Shown here piece by piece: positions 9,388-15,268 of a stretch of 48,089 bases of DNA (within the stretch, counting starts at the first letter, position 1; each line of letters starts with the position of its first letter). The DNA comes from Candidatus Methylomirabilis lanthanidiphila (GTDB taxonomy: Bacteria > Methylomirabilota > Methylomirabilia > Methylomirabilales > Methylomirabilaceae): contig CABIKM010000045.1 in assembly GCA_902196205.1 (NCBI GenBank), forward strand, positions 1 through 48,089. The letters are read 5' to 3'. A program made the position numbers and the translations under genes. Under the pieces are notes generated by a model, which saw only the letters and a list, made by a program, of their open reading frames with translations, searched no databases and was not told the origin of the DNA.

Positions 9388-9506
9388 TTGAACGTTGGAC
9401 CGTTTTTTACGAGCTCTTGTACCACCCCCGTGTGACATTCGGGGTCACTGTTCAGCCACTGGGCGGACACAGGGGTCCGCCCCTACAACTCCTACGACCC
9501 TGCGGA

Positions 9507-10193
9507 TCACGTCCGGCGCAGATGGAACCGGTGCGGTCGCGCCCCACAAACGGTCTTGAGAACGGGCGCAGCAAGCGGCGCCCCTACGATCCCCTCCCCC
9601 TCATCCCCACCTTCTCCCCCAAGGGGGCGAAGGGGTCTTCTTTGGGGGCGGCGCCGTCTTCCATATGCCGCCGCAGCCTCCTCGACCCGGAAGCCGATGG
9701 ACCGCGGCGCCTTGTCCGGCGTGGTCATCAGTGCGCGGATGGTGTCGAAGACGATCTTGAACTGCGCGTCGTACTTCTTCTCGATCTCCTCTAGCTTGCG
9801 GGCGAGGTCCTTGTGGGCTCCCAGCACTTCCCGCAGTCGCACGAAGGCCCGGACGACTTGTACGCTGGCCTGAACCGCGATGGGCGTGTTGAGGACGCTC
9901 GCCAGCATGGTTGCCCCGTGCTCGGTGAAGGCATAGGGGAGAGCAGGGGAGAACCTGAGCGGTCGGAGGTGATCACAGTTTGTGATCACCTCTGCCTTCT
10001 CCGCTACCGTCAGACGGAACATGAAATCTTCGGGGAAGCGTTCCGGGTTCCGTTTCACCGCCTGGTTGAGCACCCGTGTTGATACTCCATAGAGGGCTGC
10101 CAGGTCGGCATCCAGCATCACACGTTGGCTGCGGATGGGAAGAATGCGCCGCTCAACGCTTGGCGCCGGACTCAGAGCACCCCGTGAACTCAT
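9507..10193 (-). CDS. ORF6N-domain protein, intact
   Basis: A 228-residue protein with an N-terminal ORF6N domain (SVERRILPIRSQRVMLDADL, LYGVSTRVLNQAVKRNPERF), the palindrome-encoded junction EVITNCDHL, the conserved AFTEHGATMLASVLNTP, then VVRAFVRLREVLGAHKDLAR and a coiled coil ending DTIRALMTTPDKAPRSIGFRVEE. After this family end, the last 50 or so residues are Arg/Gly/Pro-rich and run into a repeated intergenic sequence, which suggests the original stop was lost. ORF6N proteins are predicted DNA-binding proteins common in prophages and genome islands; the function here is unknown. Confidence 0.85.
   Translation of the reverse strand: MSSRGALSPAPSVERRILPIRSQRVMLDADLAALYGVSTRVLNQAVKRNPERFPEDFMFRLTVAEKAEVITNCDHLRPLRFSPALPYAFTEHGATMLASVLNTPIAVQASVQVVRAFVRLREVLGAHKDLARKLEEIEKKYDAQFKIVFDTIRALMTTPDKAPRSIGFRVEEAAAAYGRRRRPQRRPLRPLGGEGGDEGEGIVGAPLAAPVLKTVCGARPHRFHLRRT
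9966..9992. repeat. ORF6N internal palindrome, 12-bp arms
   Basis: Left arm GAGGTGATCACA, centre GTT, matching right arm. The outer five base pairs differ from those of the other copies, yet the symmetry is kept. It is read as EVITNCDHL. Confidence 0.9.
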
Positions 10194-10234
10194 CGGTCAA
10201 CCTCCGTGTATTGAGGGACCTTGTCGCCTACGTT

Positions 10235-10330
10235 GACTTCCACCTCTCCTCGCCCCACCAAGACTTTACCCGACAGGACCCGATCACGGCAATGATGCGC
10301 GGCCTAGCCGCCGTTTCCGATACGCCGCCG
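10235..10330 (-). pseudogene. ORF6N gene tail remnant
   Basis: The plus-strand sequence around GATCACGGCAATGATGCGCGG and CCGATACGCCGCCGCG matches the 3' end and downstream region of the frameshifted ORF6N gene near 8245-8300 and the remnant near 12205-12255. No longer open reading frame survives. It marks the former 3' end of another ORF6N copy. Confidence 0.5.
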
Positions 10331-10332
10331 CG

Positions 10333-10361
10333 TTGCAGTTGCAGGCGGAATGTGCTATATG
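10333..10361 (+). promoter_or_regulatory. Promoter of the DUF104/PIN toxin-antitoxin pair
   Basis: TTGCAG at 10333-10338 and TATATG at 10356-10361 are 17 bp apart, fitting a sigma-70 promoter. The antitoxin ATG follows at 10381 with the Shine-Dalgarno GGGAGG at 10370-10375. Confidence 0.6.
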
Positions 10362-10380
10362 ATCGCACAGGGAGGTTGCG

Positions 10381-10644
10381 ATGCCGACAACCATTACCGC
10401 CATTTTTCAGGATGGGGTGCTCAAACCAACTCGCAAGCTGAAGCTCCATCCGAATGAGAAGGTCAAGCTCAATATCCTTCGCCAAGACCGGGCCATAGAA
10501 TCTACCGACCTCGGCCCCATGGCGGGGGCATTTCCTGAACTCGCCGCCCTGGCCGACAAAGACCTCGCGGTCGGGAAGCGTCTGTGGGAGCAGGGACTCA
10601 CACGCCAACTCCGCCGAGTCGTCCGCAAGAGTCGCCCCCGGTGA
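10381..10644 (+). CDS. DUF104 / AF2212-like antitoxin
   Basis: An 87-residue protein beginning MPTTITAIFQDGVLKPTRKL and containing LHPNEKVKLNIL, the small beta-barrel pattern of the DUF104 (AF2212-like) antitoxin family. Its basic C-terminal tail would bind the partner toxin. The stop overlaps the toxin's GTG start by 4 bp (GTGA), as expected for a coupled antitoxin-toxin pair. It appears intact although the toxin gene next to it is interrupted. Confidence 0.75.
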   Translation: MPTTITAIFQDGVLKPTRKLKLHPNEKVKLNILRQDRAIESTDLGPMAGAFPELAALADKDLAVGKRLWEQGLTRQLRRVVRKSRPR

Positions 10645-11033
10645 CGACCTACATTGCCGATACGCACAGCTTGATCTGGTATCTCGGCGCCCCGGACCGG
10701 CTGGGATCTCGTGCGCGCCATGCTTTTTCTGAGGCAACAGCGGGCCGTGCGCGGATCATCGTCCCGGTCATCGTCCTCGCCGAAATCGTGTTTATTGTGG
10801 AACGCGGGCGAGTACGCGCGGATGTTTGAGATATTATCCGCCGTATTCGATCCTCCCGCGCTTTTGAGGTGGTTCCCCTCACGTTAGCTGCCATACTCCG
10901 CTTACACACCCTGGTCCAGGTTCCTGAAATGCACGATCGCCTCCTAGTTGCGGAGGCGCTAGCCCGCAAGGCGCACCTCATTAGTCGTGACCGCACCATA
11001 GCAGAGGCCGGAATTATCTCAACCGTCTGGTGA
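10641..11033 (+). pseudogene. PIN-domain toxin with an in-frame stop
   Basis: From GTG at 10641 the frame reads TTYIADTHSLIWYL, the PIN-domain start with its first acidic residue, through VIVLAEIVFIVERGRVRADV and then reaches TGA at 10827-10829. Without a frame change it continues DIIRRIRSSRAFEVVPLT, MHDRLLVAEALA and LISRDRTIAEAG, the rest of a normal PIN fold, to a stop at 11031-11033. The full 130-codon length fits VapC-type RNases. One point mutation, for example from TGG or CGA, would explain the break. The second half holds the catalytic HDRLL and SRD residues, so the shortened product should be inactive. Confidence 0.85.
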
Positions 11034-11040
11034 GGTCTCG

Positions 11041-11122
11041 ATGCGAGGCGCGCATCCGGCGGCGCCATGAGTTGCCGGATGGCCTGCACCAGCGAGCGGA
11101 TCGCCTCGTCGTGACTGGTCAC
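11041..11122 (-). pseudogene. ORF6N gene fragment (coiled-coil end)
   Basis: The minus strand reads TSHDEAIRSLVQAIRQLMAPP, which matches GHDEGIRTLFEAIRQLMAPS in the frameshifted ORF6N gene. Nothing upstream continues the gene. It lies just after the broken PIN gene. Confidence 0.6.
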
Positions 11123-11130
11123 CTGCCGCC

Positions 11131-11421
11131 CCCCTCACCCGCGCCCTCTCCCAGGGGAGAGGGGTTCTACAAATGACCAGAGGGGGAGGATCAACCCTTC
11201 CCCTGCGAACGGACTGCTTCCACCCATAGCCTGCACTGTACCACCATCCTGTGACATCCGGGGTCACTTCTCCTCAATCTGGGCGGCCACGGGGGGCCGC
11301 CCCTACAAGTTGCCGACCCGCGGATCTCGTTCGAAACTGGGGGAACCGGCGCGGTCATCGCGGAGCCCTCATCGAGGGCCGGCGTACCCCGGTAGCGCGG
11401 CCTCGCCTCAGCCCGGAAGCC
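11131..11421. repeat. About 290-bp direct repeat, copy 1
   Basis: This stretch closely resembles 13124-13418 along its length, including CCCCTCACCC, CCCTTCCCCTGCGAACGGAC, TGACATCCGGGGTCACTTCT and GGCCGCCCCTAC. Differences are scattered substitutions and small gaps. The right end decodes on the minus strand as GFRAEARPRYRG, the last part of an ORF6N gene. The repeat is therefore the tail of an ORF6N gene plus its downstream region. Confidence 0.85.
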
Positions 11422-11531
11422 AAGAACTCGATACACTAGATGCTCATTGTCCGACCAGGAACCCTTGTGATATGTTGCGTTATAAAGCCGTGTGGTCCAG
11501 GAACATTCCCCGCACTACCGGGAGAGGTGGT

Positions 11532-11792
11532 ATGCCGGAGATCAGTCGGTTCTTTGGCGTTGTGATCAAGATGTTCTATAATGATCACCAGCCACCGCAC
11601 TTCCACGCCGAGTATGCGGGGTCCGAGGCACTGATCGTCATAGACACGCTGGAAGTGTACCGAGGGGAGCTGCCGCGACGCGCGCTGGCCTTGGTCCTCG
11701 AATGGGCTGCGTTGCACCGCGACGCCCTTCGGGAGGACTGGCGGTTGGCACGCGGGGGCGAGTTGCCGAGACCGATCTCTCCCCTGGAGTAA
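11532..11792 (+). CDS. DUF4160 domain protein
   Basis: An 86-residue protein starting MPEISRFFGVVIKMFYNDHQ and containing PPHFHAEYAG, the hallmark of DUF4160. It is followed 12 bp later by a DUF2442 gene. The two families are often found as neighbours and have been suggested to form a toxin-antitoxin-like pair; this is not established. I start it at the ATG at 11532 because the family begins there, although the frame is open further upstream. Confidence 0.85.
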   Translation: MPEISRFFGVVIKMFYNDHQPPHFHAEYAGSEALIVIDTLEVYRGELPRRALALVLEWAALHRDALREDWRLARGGELPRPISPLE

Positions 11793-11804
11793 GGAGACAC
11801 TCTC

Positions 11805-12098
11805 ATGGCTCTCATCAGGATTCGCGCAGTCGAGCCCCTCGAGGGGTTTCGTTTGCGTCTCTACCTCACCAATGATGCCGTGATCGACCGGGATATCCGT
11901 CCGCTCATGAGCGGGCGAATCTTCGAAGATCTGCTCCAGGACCCACAAAGATTTCGAGAAGTCCGCGCTGAGGGCGGAACGGTGGTCTGGAGTAACGGCG
12001 CCGATCTGTGTCCCGACGTCCTCATCTGGGGTGGACCGCCGCCTCTTGCTGCCGATCAAGTCCCTGTCTCCTTGTCTGCCCAAGCACCACACGCCTGA
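11805..12098 (+). CDS. DUF2442 domain protein
   Basis: A 97-residue protein with the DUF2442 pattern: VEPLEGFRLRLYLTNDAV, RDIRPLMSGRIFEDLLQD, FREVRAEGGTVVWSNGADLCPD. It has a ribosome binding site (AAGGAGA) 8-10 bp before the ATG. It lies directly after the DUF4160 gene and almost certainly shares its transcript. The Pro/Ala-rich C-terminus after PDVLIWG is not part of the domain. Molecular function is unknown. Confidence 0.85.
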   Translation: MALIRIRAVEPLEGFRLRLYLTNDAVIDRDIRPLMSGRIFEDLLQDPQRFREVRAEGGTVVWSNGADLCPDVLIWGGPPPLAADQVPVSLSAQAPHA

Positions 12099-12204
12099 CT
12101 CACCAGGCTGATGGCCGGGTGGATGTATCTGCGGAAGGTTGTTCCCCGCTTCGACCATCGCCTCTCCCGTCCCAGACCTAAGTCCCACCTGGTCAGTCTC
12201 TTCG

Positions 12205-12330
12205 TCACCGCGATGATGCGCGGCGTGGCCGCCGTTTCCCATATACCGCCGCCACCTCCTCGACGCGAAAGCCGATCGAGCGGGGTGGCTTATCCGGCGC
12301 GGTCATCAGTGCGCGGATGGTGTCAGGGGT
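12205..12330 (-). pseudogene. ORF6N gene tail remnant
   Basis: The minus strand decodes as TIRALMTAPDKPPRSIGFRVEE followed by a basic tail. This matches the ends of the intact ORF6N proteins. It is cut off sharply at about 12327, right before the promoter of the Phd/PIN pair. The toxin-antitoxin pair may have been inserted into an ORF6N gene here. Confidence 0.7.
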
Positions 12331-12340
12331 CACTTTGTCG

Positions 12341-12369
12341 TTGACCTACACTGTACATCAGTGTACATT
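12341..12369 (+). promoter_or_regulatory. Promoter with operator for the Phd/PIN pair
   Basis: TTGACC at 12341-12346 and TACATT at 12364-12369 have a 17-bp spacer. An inverted repeat TACACTG (12347-12353) / CAGTGTA (12359-12365) fills the spacer, a natural operator for autorepression by the antitoxin. The ATG follows only 9 bp after the -10, so the mRNA should be leaderless or nearly so. Confidence 0.75.
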
Positions 12370-12378
12370 TTAATTACC

Positions 12379-12651
12379 ATGAAGATTTCAATCAGCGAGG
12401 CGCGAAGGCGACTGCCTGAGCTGGTCCGGCAGGTTAGGAAGGATGCCGGAACCAGTGTGCAGATTACCGTCCATGATGAGGTTGTGGCCGAACTCCGAGC
12501 CAGCCAACCGCTGCCGAAGCCCGGCGAAGCCGCTAGAAAACTCCTCGCTCTCCGCAAGAAACTGGGGCGAGGAGTTCCGAAAGCCCGATGGAGCGATGTC
12601 TCCAGCCACGTCAAGGAGCATCTGTACGGCCCTGAGGGCGTCATCCGGTGA
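12379..12651 (+). CDS. Phd/YefM-type antitoxin
   Basis: A 90-residue protein beginning MKISISEARRRLPELVRQV, the Phd/YefM N-terminal DNA-binding fold that binds its own operator, with an Arg/Lys-rich C-terminus that would block the toxin. An upstream ATG at 12361 overlaps the promoter, so I choose the ATG at 12379. The stop overlaps the PIN toxin's start by 4 bp (GTGA). Autorepression is likely from the inverted repeat in the promoter. Confidence 0.85.
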   Translation: MKISISEARRRLPELVRQVRKDAGTSVQITVHDEVVAELRASQPLPKPGEAARKLLALRKKLGRGVPKARWSDVSSHVKEHLYGPEGVIR

Positions 12652-13064
12652 TTCCGTCCGACCGCGTCTTTTGCGACACAGGGTTCTTTTTTGCCTCCCT
12701 CGCGCAAGCTGATCGGCACTACGATCGCGCCGGGGAACTGCTTGAAGAATGTCGCGCCGAGGGCATTCGTATGTTCTCAACGTGGGAGGTCGTCAGCGAA
12801 ACCCTGACGTTGCTGACTTACCGTCTCCACCCTCAGGCTGCTACCGGATTCCTGGACACCATGAAGCCCGTGCTGTCCCTTGTCCCGATCACCGACGTGA
12901 TCCGCGCGGAGGCGGAACAGGTGTTTCGTCGACACGTGAGATCGCGGCGGCTCTCATTTTGTGATGCGATTTCCTTCGTTGTCGTGACCACGCTGCTCGG
13001 CAATATTCCTTGCCTCTCCTTCGACGAAGACTTCAAGGCGCTAGGCCTCACCGTGATCGCCTAA
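12648..13064 (+). CDS. PIN-domain toxin (VapC-like)
   Basis: A 138-residue PIN-domain RNase starting at GTG 12648. The acidic active-site residues are visible: Asp in RVFCDTGFFFA, Glu in WEVVSETLTLL, Asp in RLSFCDAISFVV and Asp/Glu in LSFDEDFKALG. Such toxins cut tRNA or rRNA when freed from their antitoxin. It overlaps the Phd-type antitoxin by 4 bp, and the pair seems intact, unlike the PIN gene at 10641. Confidence 0.88.
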   Translation: MIPSDRVFCDTGFFFASLAQADRHYDRAGELLEECRAEGIRMFSTWEVVSETLTLLTYRLHPQAATGFLDTMKPVLSLVPITDVIRAEAEQVFRRHVRSRRLSFCDAISFVVVTTLLGNIPCLSFDEDFKALGLTVIA

Positions 13065-13123
13065 GCGATCGTCCTCTGGGGGCAGGAGTATCCAGCAAGT
13101 AGTGATAGTTGGTTCTCAATATC

Positions 13124-13418
13124 CCCCTCACCCGTGCCCTCTCCGCCAGGGGAGAGGGGTGCTGCAAATGAGCAGAGGGAGGGGATTAACCCTTCCCCTG
13201 CGAACGGACTGCTTCCACCCATGACGGTTAGCTTACCACTATCCTGTGACATCCGGGGTCACTTCTCCTCAATCCGGGCGGCCACGGGGGGCCGCCCCTA
13301 CGAGTTACTGACCTGCGGATTACGCCCGGAGCTGGTGGAACCGGCGCGGTCATCGCGGCGCTTTCCTCCGAGGCCGACGTACCCGGTAGCGCGGCTCCGC
13401 CTCCTCGACCCGGAAGCC
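13124..13418. repeat. About 290-bp direct repeat, copy 2
   Basis: This is the partner of 11131-11421. Its right end is the real 3' end of the intact ORF6N gene at 13350-13931, so this copy shows what the repeat unit is: an ORF6N gene end with its downstream sequence. A shorter related stretch is near 9436-9545, downstream of the other intact ORF6N gene. Confidence 0.85.
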
Positions 13419-13931
13419 GATCGAGCGACGCGGCTTGACCGACGTGGTCATCAGTGCGCGGATGGCGTCAAAGACGGCCTTGAACTGAGTGTCGTACTTC
13501 TTCTCGAGGTCATGCAGACGCCGAGCCAGTTCTGCATTGGAGGCAACCATCCGACGCAACCGCACGAATGTCCGCATGATCTCGATGTTCGCGCGCACGG
13601 CCCGAGGACTTCGCAGTACACTCGACAACATGGCGGTCCCATGTTCCGTAAATGCATAGGGCGGATACCGGCGGCCGCCCCATCTTGAGATCACAATTTG
13701 TGATCTCAAGGCATTGAACTCCTCAGGGGTCAGTTCGAAGGCAAAGTCCGGCGGGAAGCGTTCGGCATTCCGCTTGACGGCCTGTATGAGAGCGCGTGTC
13801 TCGACCCCGTAGAGTTCAGCGAGGTCCGCATCAAGCATCACCCGTTCGCCGCGGACCATGAGAATAGAGCGCTCGATGCGTTCGGCGGGCAGGCAGACAT
13901 CTTGCGCGACAGTTACATGCTTTTTCGGCAT
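13350..13931 (-). CDS. ORF6N-domain protein, intact
   Basis: A 193-residue protein with an N-terminal ORF6N domain (PAERIERSILMVRGERVML, AELYGVETRALIQAVKRNAE, PPDFAFELTPEEF), junction LRSQIVISRWGGRRYPP, conserved YAFTEHGTAMLSSVLRSPRA, and a C-terminal coiled coil (IMRTFVRLRRM, LARRLHDLEKKYDTQF). It ends RRSIGFRVEE plus a short basic tail. It is the most complete ORF6N copy in the window. Family members are predicted DNA-binding proteins of phage and mobile-element ancestry. There is no phage gene nearby, so its role is unknown. Confidence 0.88.
   Translation of the reverse strand: MPKKHVTVAQDVCLPAERIERSILMVRGERVMLDADLAELYGVETRALIQAVKRNAERFPPDFAFELTPEEFNALRSQIVISRWGGRRYPPYAFTEHGTAMLSSVLRSPRAVRANIEIMRTFVRLRRMVASNAELARRLHDLEKKYDTQFKAVFDAIRALMTTSVKPRRSIGFRVEEAEPRYRVRRPRRKAPR
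13684..13710. repeat. ORF6N internal palindrome, 13-bp arms
   Basis: Left arm CTTGAGATCACAA, centre T, matching right arm: the longest copy. It is read as LRSQIVISR. Confidence 0.92.
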
Positions 13932-13984
13932 GCGCTCTCTCCTCTCTCATCTGACCGTGGACGATCCGACCGACTCTCGCTAGG

Positions 13985-14045
13985 TCGGTTCCGATCGCCA
14001 CGATGACGCCAGGTGCTGTCCCGTTTCCGTACGCCGCCGCTGCCT
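13985..14045 (-). pseudogene. Probable ORF6N tail remnant
   Basis: CCGATCGCCACGATGACGCC and TTTCCGTACGCCGCCGCTGCC resemble the downstream ends of the other ORF6N copies (8250-8300, 12205-12255). The match is short and no coding frame remains. The rest of 13932-14150 is low-complexity C/G-rich sequence. Confidence 0.4.
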
Positions 14046-14157
14046 CTGTGCCTCAGTCAGGCGCAGCAAGCAGCACCCCTACGATCCGCCGCCTACCCCC
14101 TCAACCCCGCCTTCTCCCGCACCCAGGGGGTACCGGGGGCGAAGGGGAATATGTTAT

Positions 14158-14188
14158 TTGACATCAGATGCGGGTGATGTTAGCATCA
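14158..14188 (+). promoter_or_regulatory. Promoter with operator of the vapBC pair
   Basis: TTGACA at 14158-14163 and TAGCAT at 14181-14186 have a 17-bp spacer. An inverted repeat TGATG (14175-14179) / CATCA (14184-14188) overlaps the -10. The vapB ATG is 10 bp past the -10 and has no Shine-Dalgarno, so the message is probably leaderless. Confidence 0.7.
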
Positions 14189-14195
14189 TCACATC

Positions 14196-14435
14196 ATGCC
14201 GCGAACGACCTTAGACATCGATACCCCGCTTTTAAGAGAACTCAAGAAGCTGCGGGCGCGGGAGGGGCGGTCCCTGGGCAAGATCGTTTCGCAGCTCCTG
14301 GCGGAAGCTCTGGCGCAGCGGACACGTACGCCTAAACCTCCCAAGCTCCAGTGGACCTCCCGCCCCATGCGCGCGCTCGTCGATCTCTCCGATAAAGAAG
14401 CGGTGTACGGCGTCCTGGACCGCGATAACGAATGA
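14196..14435 (+). CDS. vapB: VapB antitoxin, ribbon-helix-helix type
   Basis: A 79-residue protein starting MPRTTLDIDTPLLRELKKLR followed by EGRSLGKIVSQLLAEALAQR, the ribbon-helix-helix fold of VapB antitoxins. The C-terminal part (WTSRPMRALVDLSDKEAVYG) would wrap the toxin. It overlaps vapC by 4 bp (ATGA), so the two are translated together. The operator over its promoter fits autorepression. Confidence 0.88.
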   Translation: MPRTTLDIDTPLLRELKKLRAREGRSLGKIVSQLLAEALAQRTRTPKPPKLQWTSRPMRALVDLSDKEAVYGVLDRDNE

Positions 14436-14866
14436 GCTATTCGGTAGACGTCAACGTCCTTCTCTACGCGTCGGACACATCCAGTCCCAAGCATCCGGAA
14501 GCCATCCGCTTCCTGGAGGAGCGCCCCTCAGACCCCGACCTGTTCTGTATTGCCTGGTCCACGCTGGTTGCCTATCTCCGCATCGCCACCCATCCGCGAA
14601 TCTTCGCCCGGCCGCTCTCGCCGAGTGACGCGCTGGGGAACGTCGAGTCCCTTCTCAGCCTGCCGCGCGTGCGTACGCTCTCGGAGGGGGAGGACTTCCT
14701 TGATGGCTACCGTGGCGTGACCGCCCGCTTTCCTGTGCGCGGCAACCTTGTTCCCGACGCTCATCTGGCGACCCTTCTCCAACAGTACGGCGTAGGCAGG
14801 CTGTATACGGCCGATCGGGACTTCAGGAAATTCGACTTCCTCGAGGTTGTCGACCCCTTCGAATAG
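14432..14866 (+). CDS. vapC: VapC toxin, PIN-domain RNase
   Basis: A 144-residue PIN protein. The active-site acidic residues are seen in SVDVNVLLYASD, in LVPDAHLATLL and in YTADRDFRKF. It begins at the ATG overlapping the vapB stop. The sequence fits the VapC branch with SPKHPEAIRFLEE after the first strand. Function is inferred: ribonuclease blocked by VapB. Confidence 0.9.
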   Translation: MSYSVDVNVLLYASDTSSPKHPEAIRFLEERPSDPDLFCIAWSTLVAYLRIATHPRIFARPLSPSDALGNVESLLSLPRVRTLSEGEDFLDGYRGVTARFPVRGNLVPDAHLATLLQQYGVGRLYTADRDFRKFDFLEVVDPFE

Positions 14867-15268
14867 CATGCCCCAATGAGCTCTTGTCTCCTCTGAGATC
14901 CGGTATACTGCGGTTCGGTCCTTCCGCAATCGCTTCAGGTCCACGTCAAGGTCCAGTGTCCCGCGCAAGGACCGAAGTCGTTCGATTGTCCTCGATTCGA
15001 TCAACTTCTGCAGCGACAGAATCACGGTGCCGGTCATGGTCTTTGTGCCGCATATCTTTCTGGTTATCTCTATCTAATCATTTGGAATATCCACGGCCAT
15101 TCTCACTGTCTATCATCGTATATGTGACGATGGCGCGCGTTACTGTACACACATGTTGTGTATCACGTCAACTGCGACTTGTTCGGGGTCATCGCCCCCT
15201 ACCACAAGCAAAGGGGGGGGAGTGGAGAGAGATTGCTTCGCTACGCTTGCAATGACCGGGACGGAGTG
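14867..15268. other. Intergenic stretch without a supported gene
   Basis: The region between vapC and polX has no gene I can defend. On the minus strand, 15037 to about 14900 reads SLQKLIESRTIERLRSLRGT and LDLDVDLKRLRKDR, which looks protein-like and might be part of an old antitoxin gene, but the frame then runs into vapC without a sensible end. A G-run (GGGGGGGG) is near 15210. Confidence 0.5.

Larger units (their letters stand above)
9204..9470 (-). pseudogene. Chimeric ORF6N fragment with both palindrome types
   Basis: The 88-residue frame lacks the ORF6N DNA-binding part. It contains FKITNCDHEARLEE, which resembles the junction of one ORF6N type, followed by WRSQCVTGSEKHRNPRFLPYAFTEHG, which is the junction and continuation of the other type, then stops after ASTLNTP. 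It therefore looks like two ORF6N genes joined between their internal palindromes (9371-9387 and 9321-9337). The stop overlaps the next gene's ATG by 4 bp. Whether it is translated is unknown. Confidence 0.6.

Noticed and set aside
10827-10829. TGA as selenocysteine in the PIN protein
   Set aside because: PIN toxins are not known selenoproteins and no SECIS-like hairpin is visible after the codon. A nonsense mutation is simpler.
14900-15037. Minus-strand frame with LDLDVDLKRLRKDR, perhaps an antitoxin
   Set aside because: The frame has no plausible end and runs into vapC. Start and family are unclear, so it is mentioned only in the intergenic entry.
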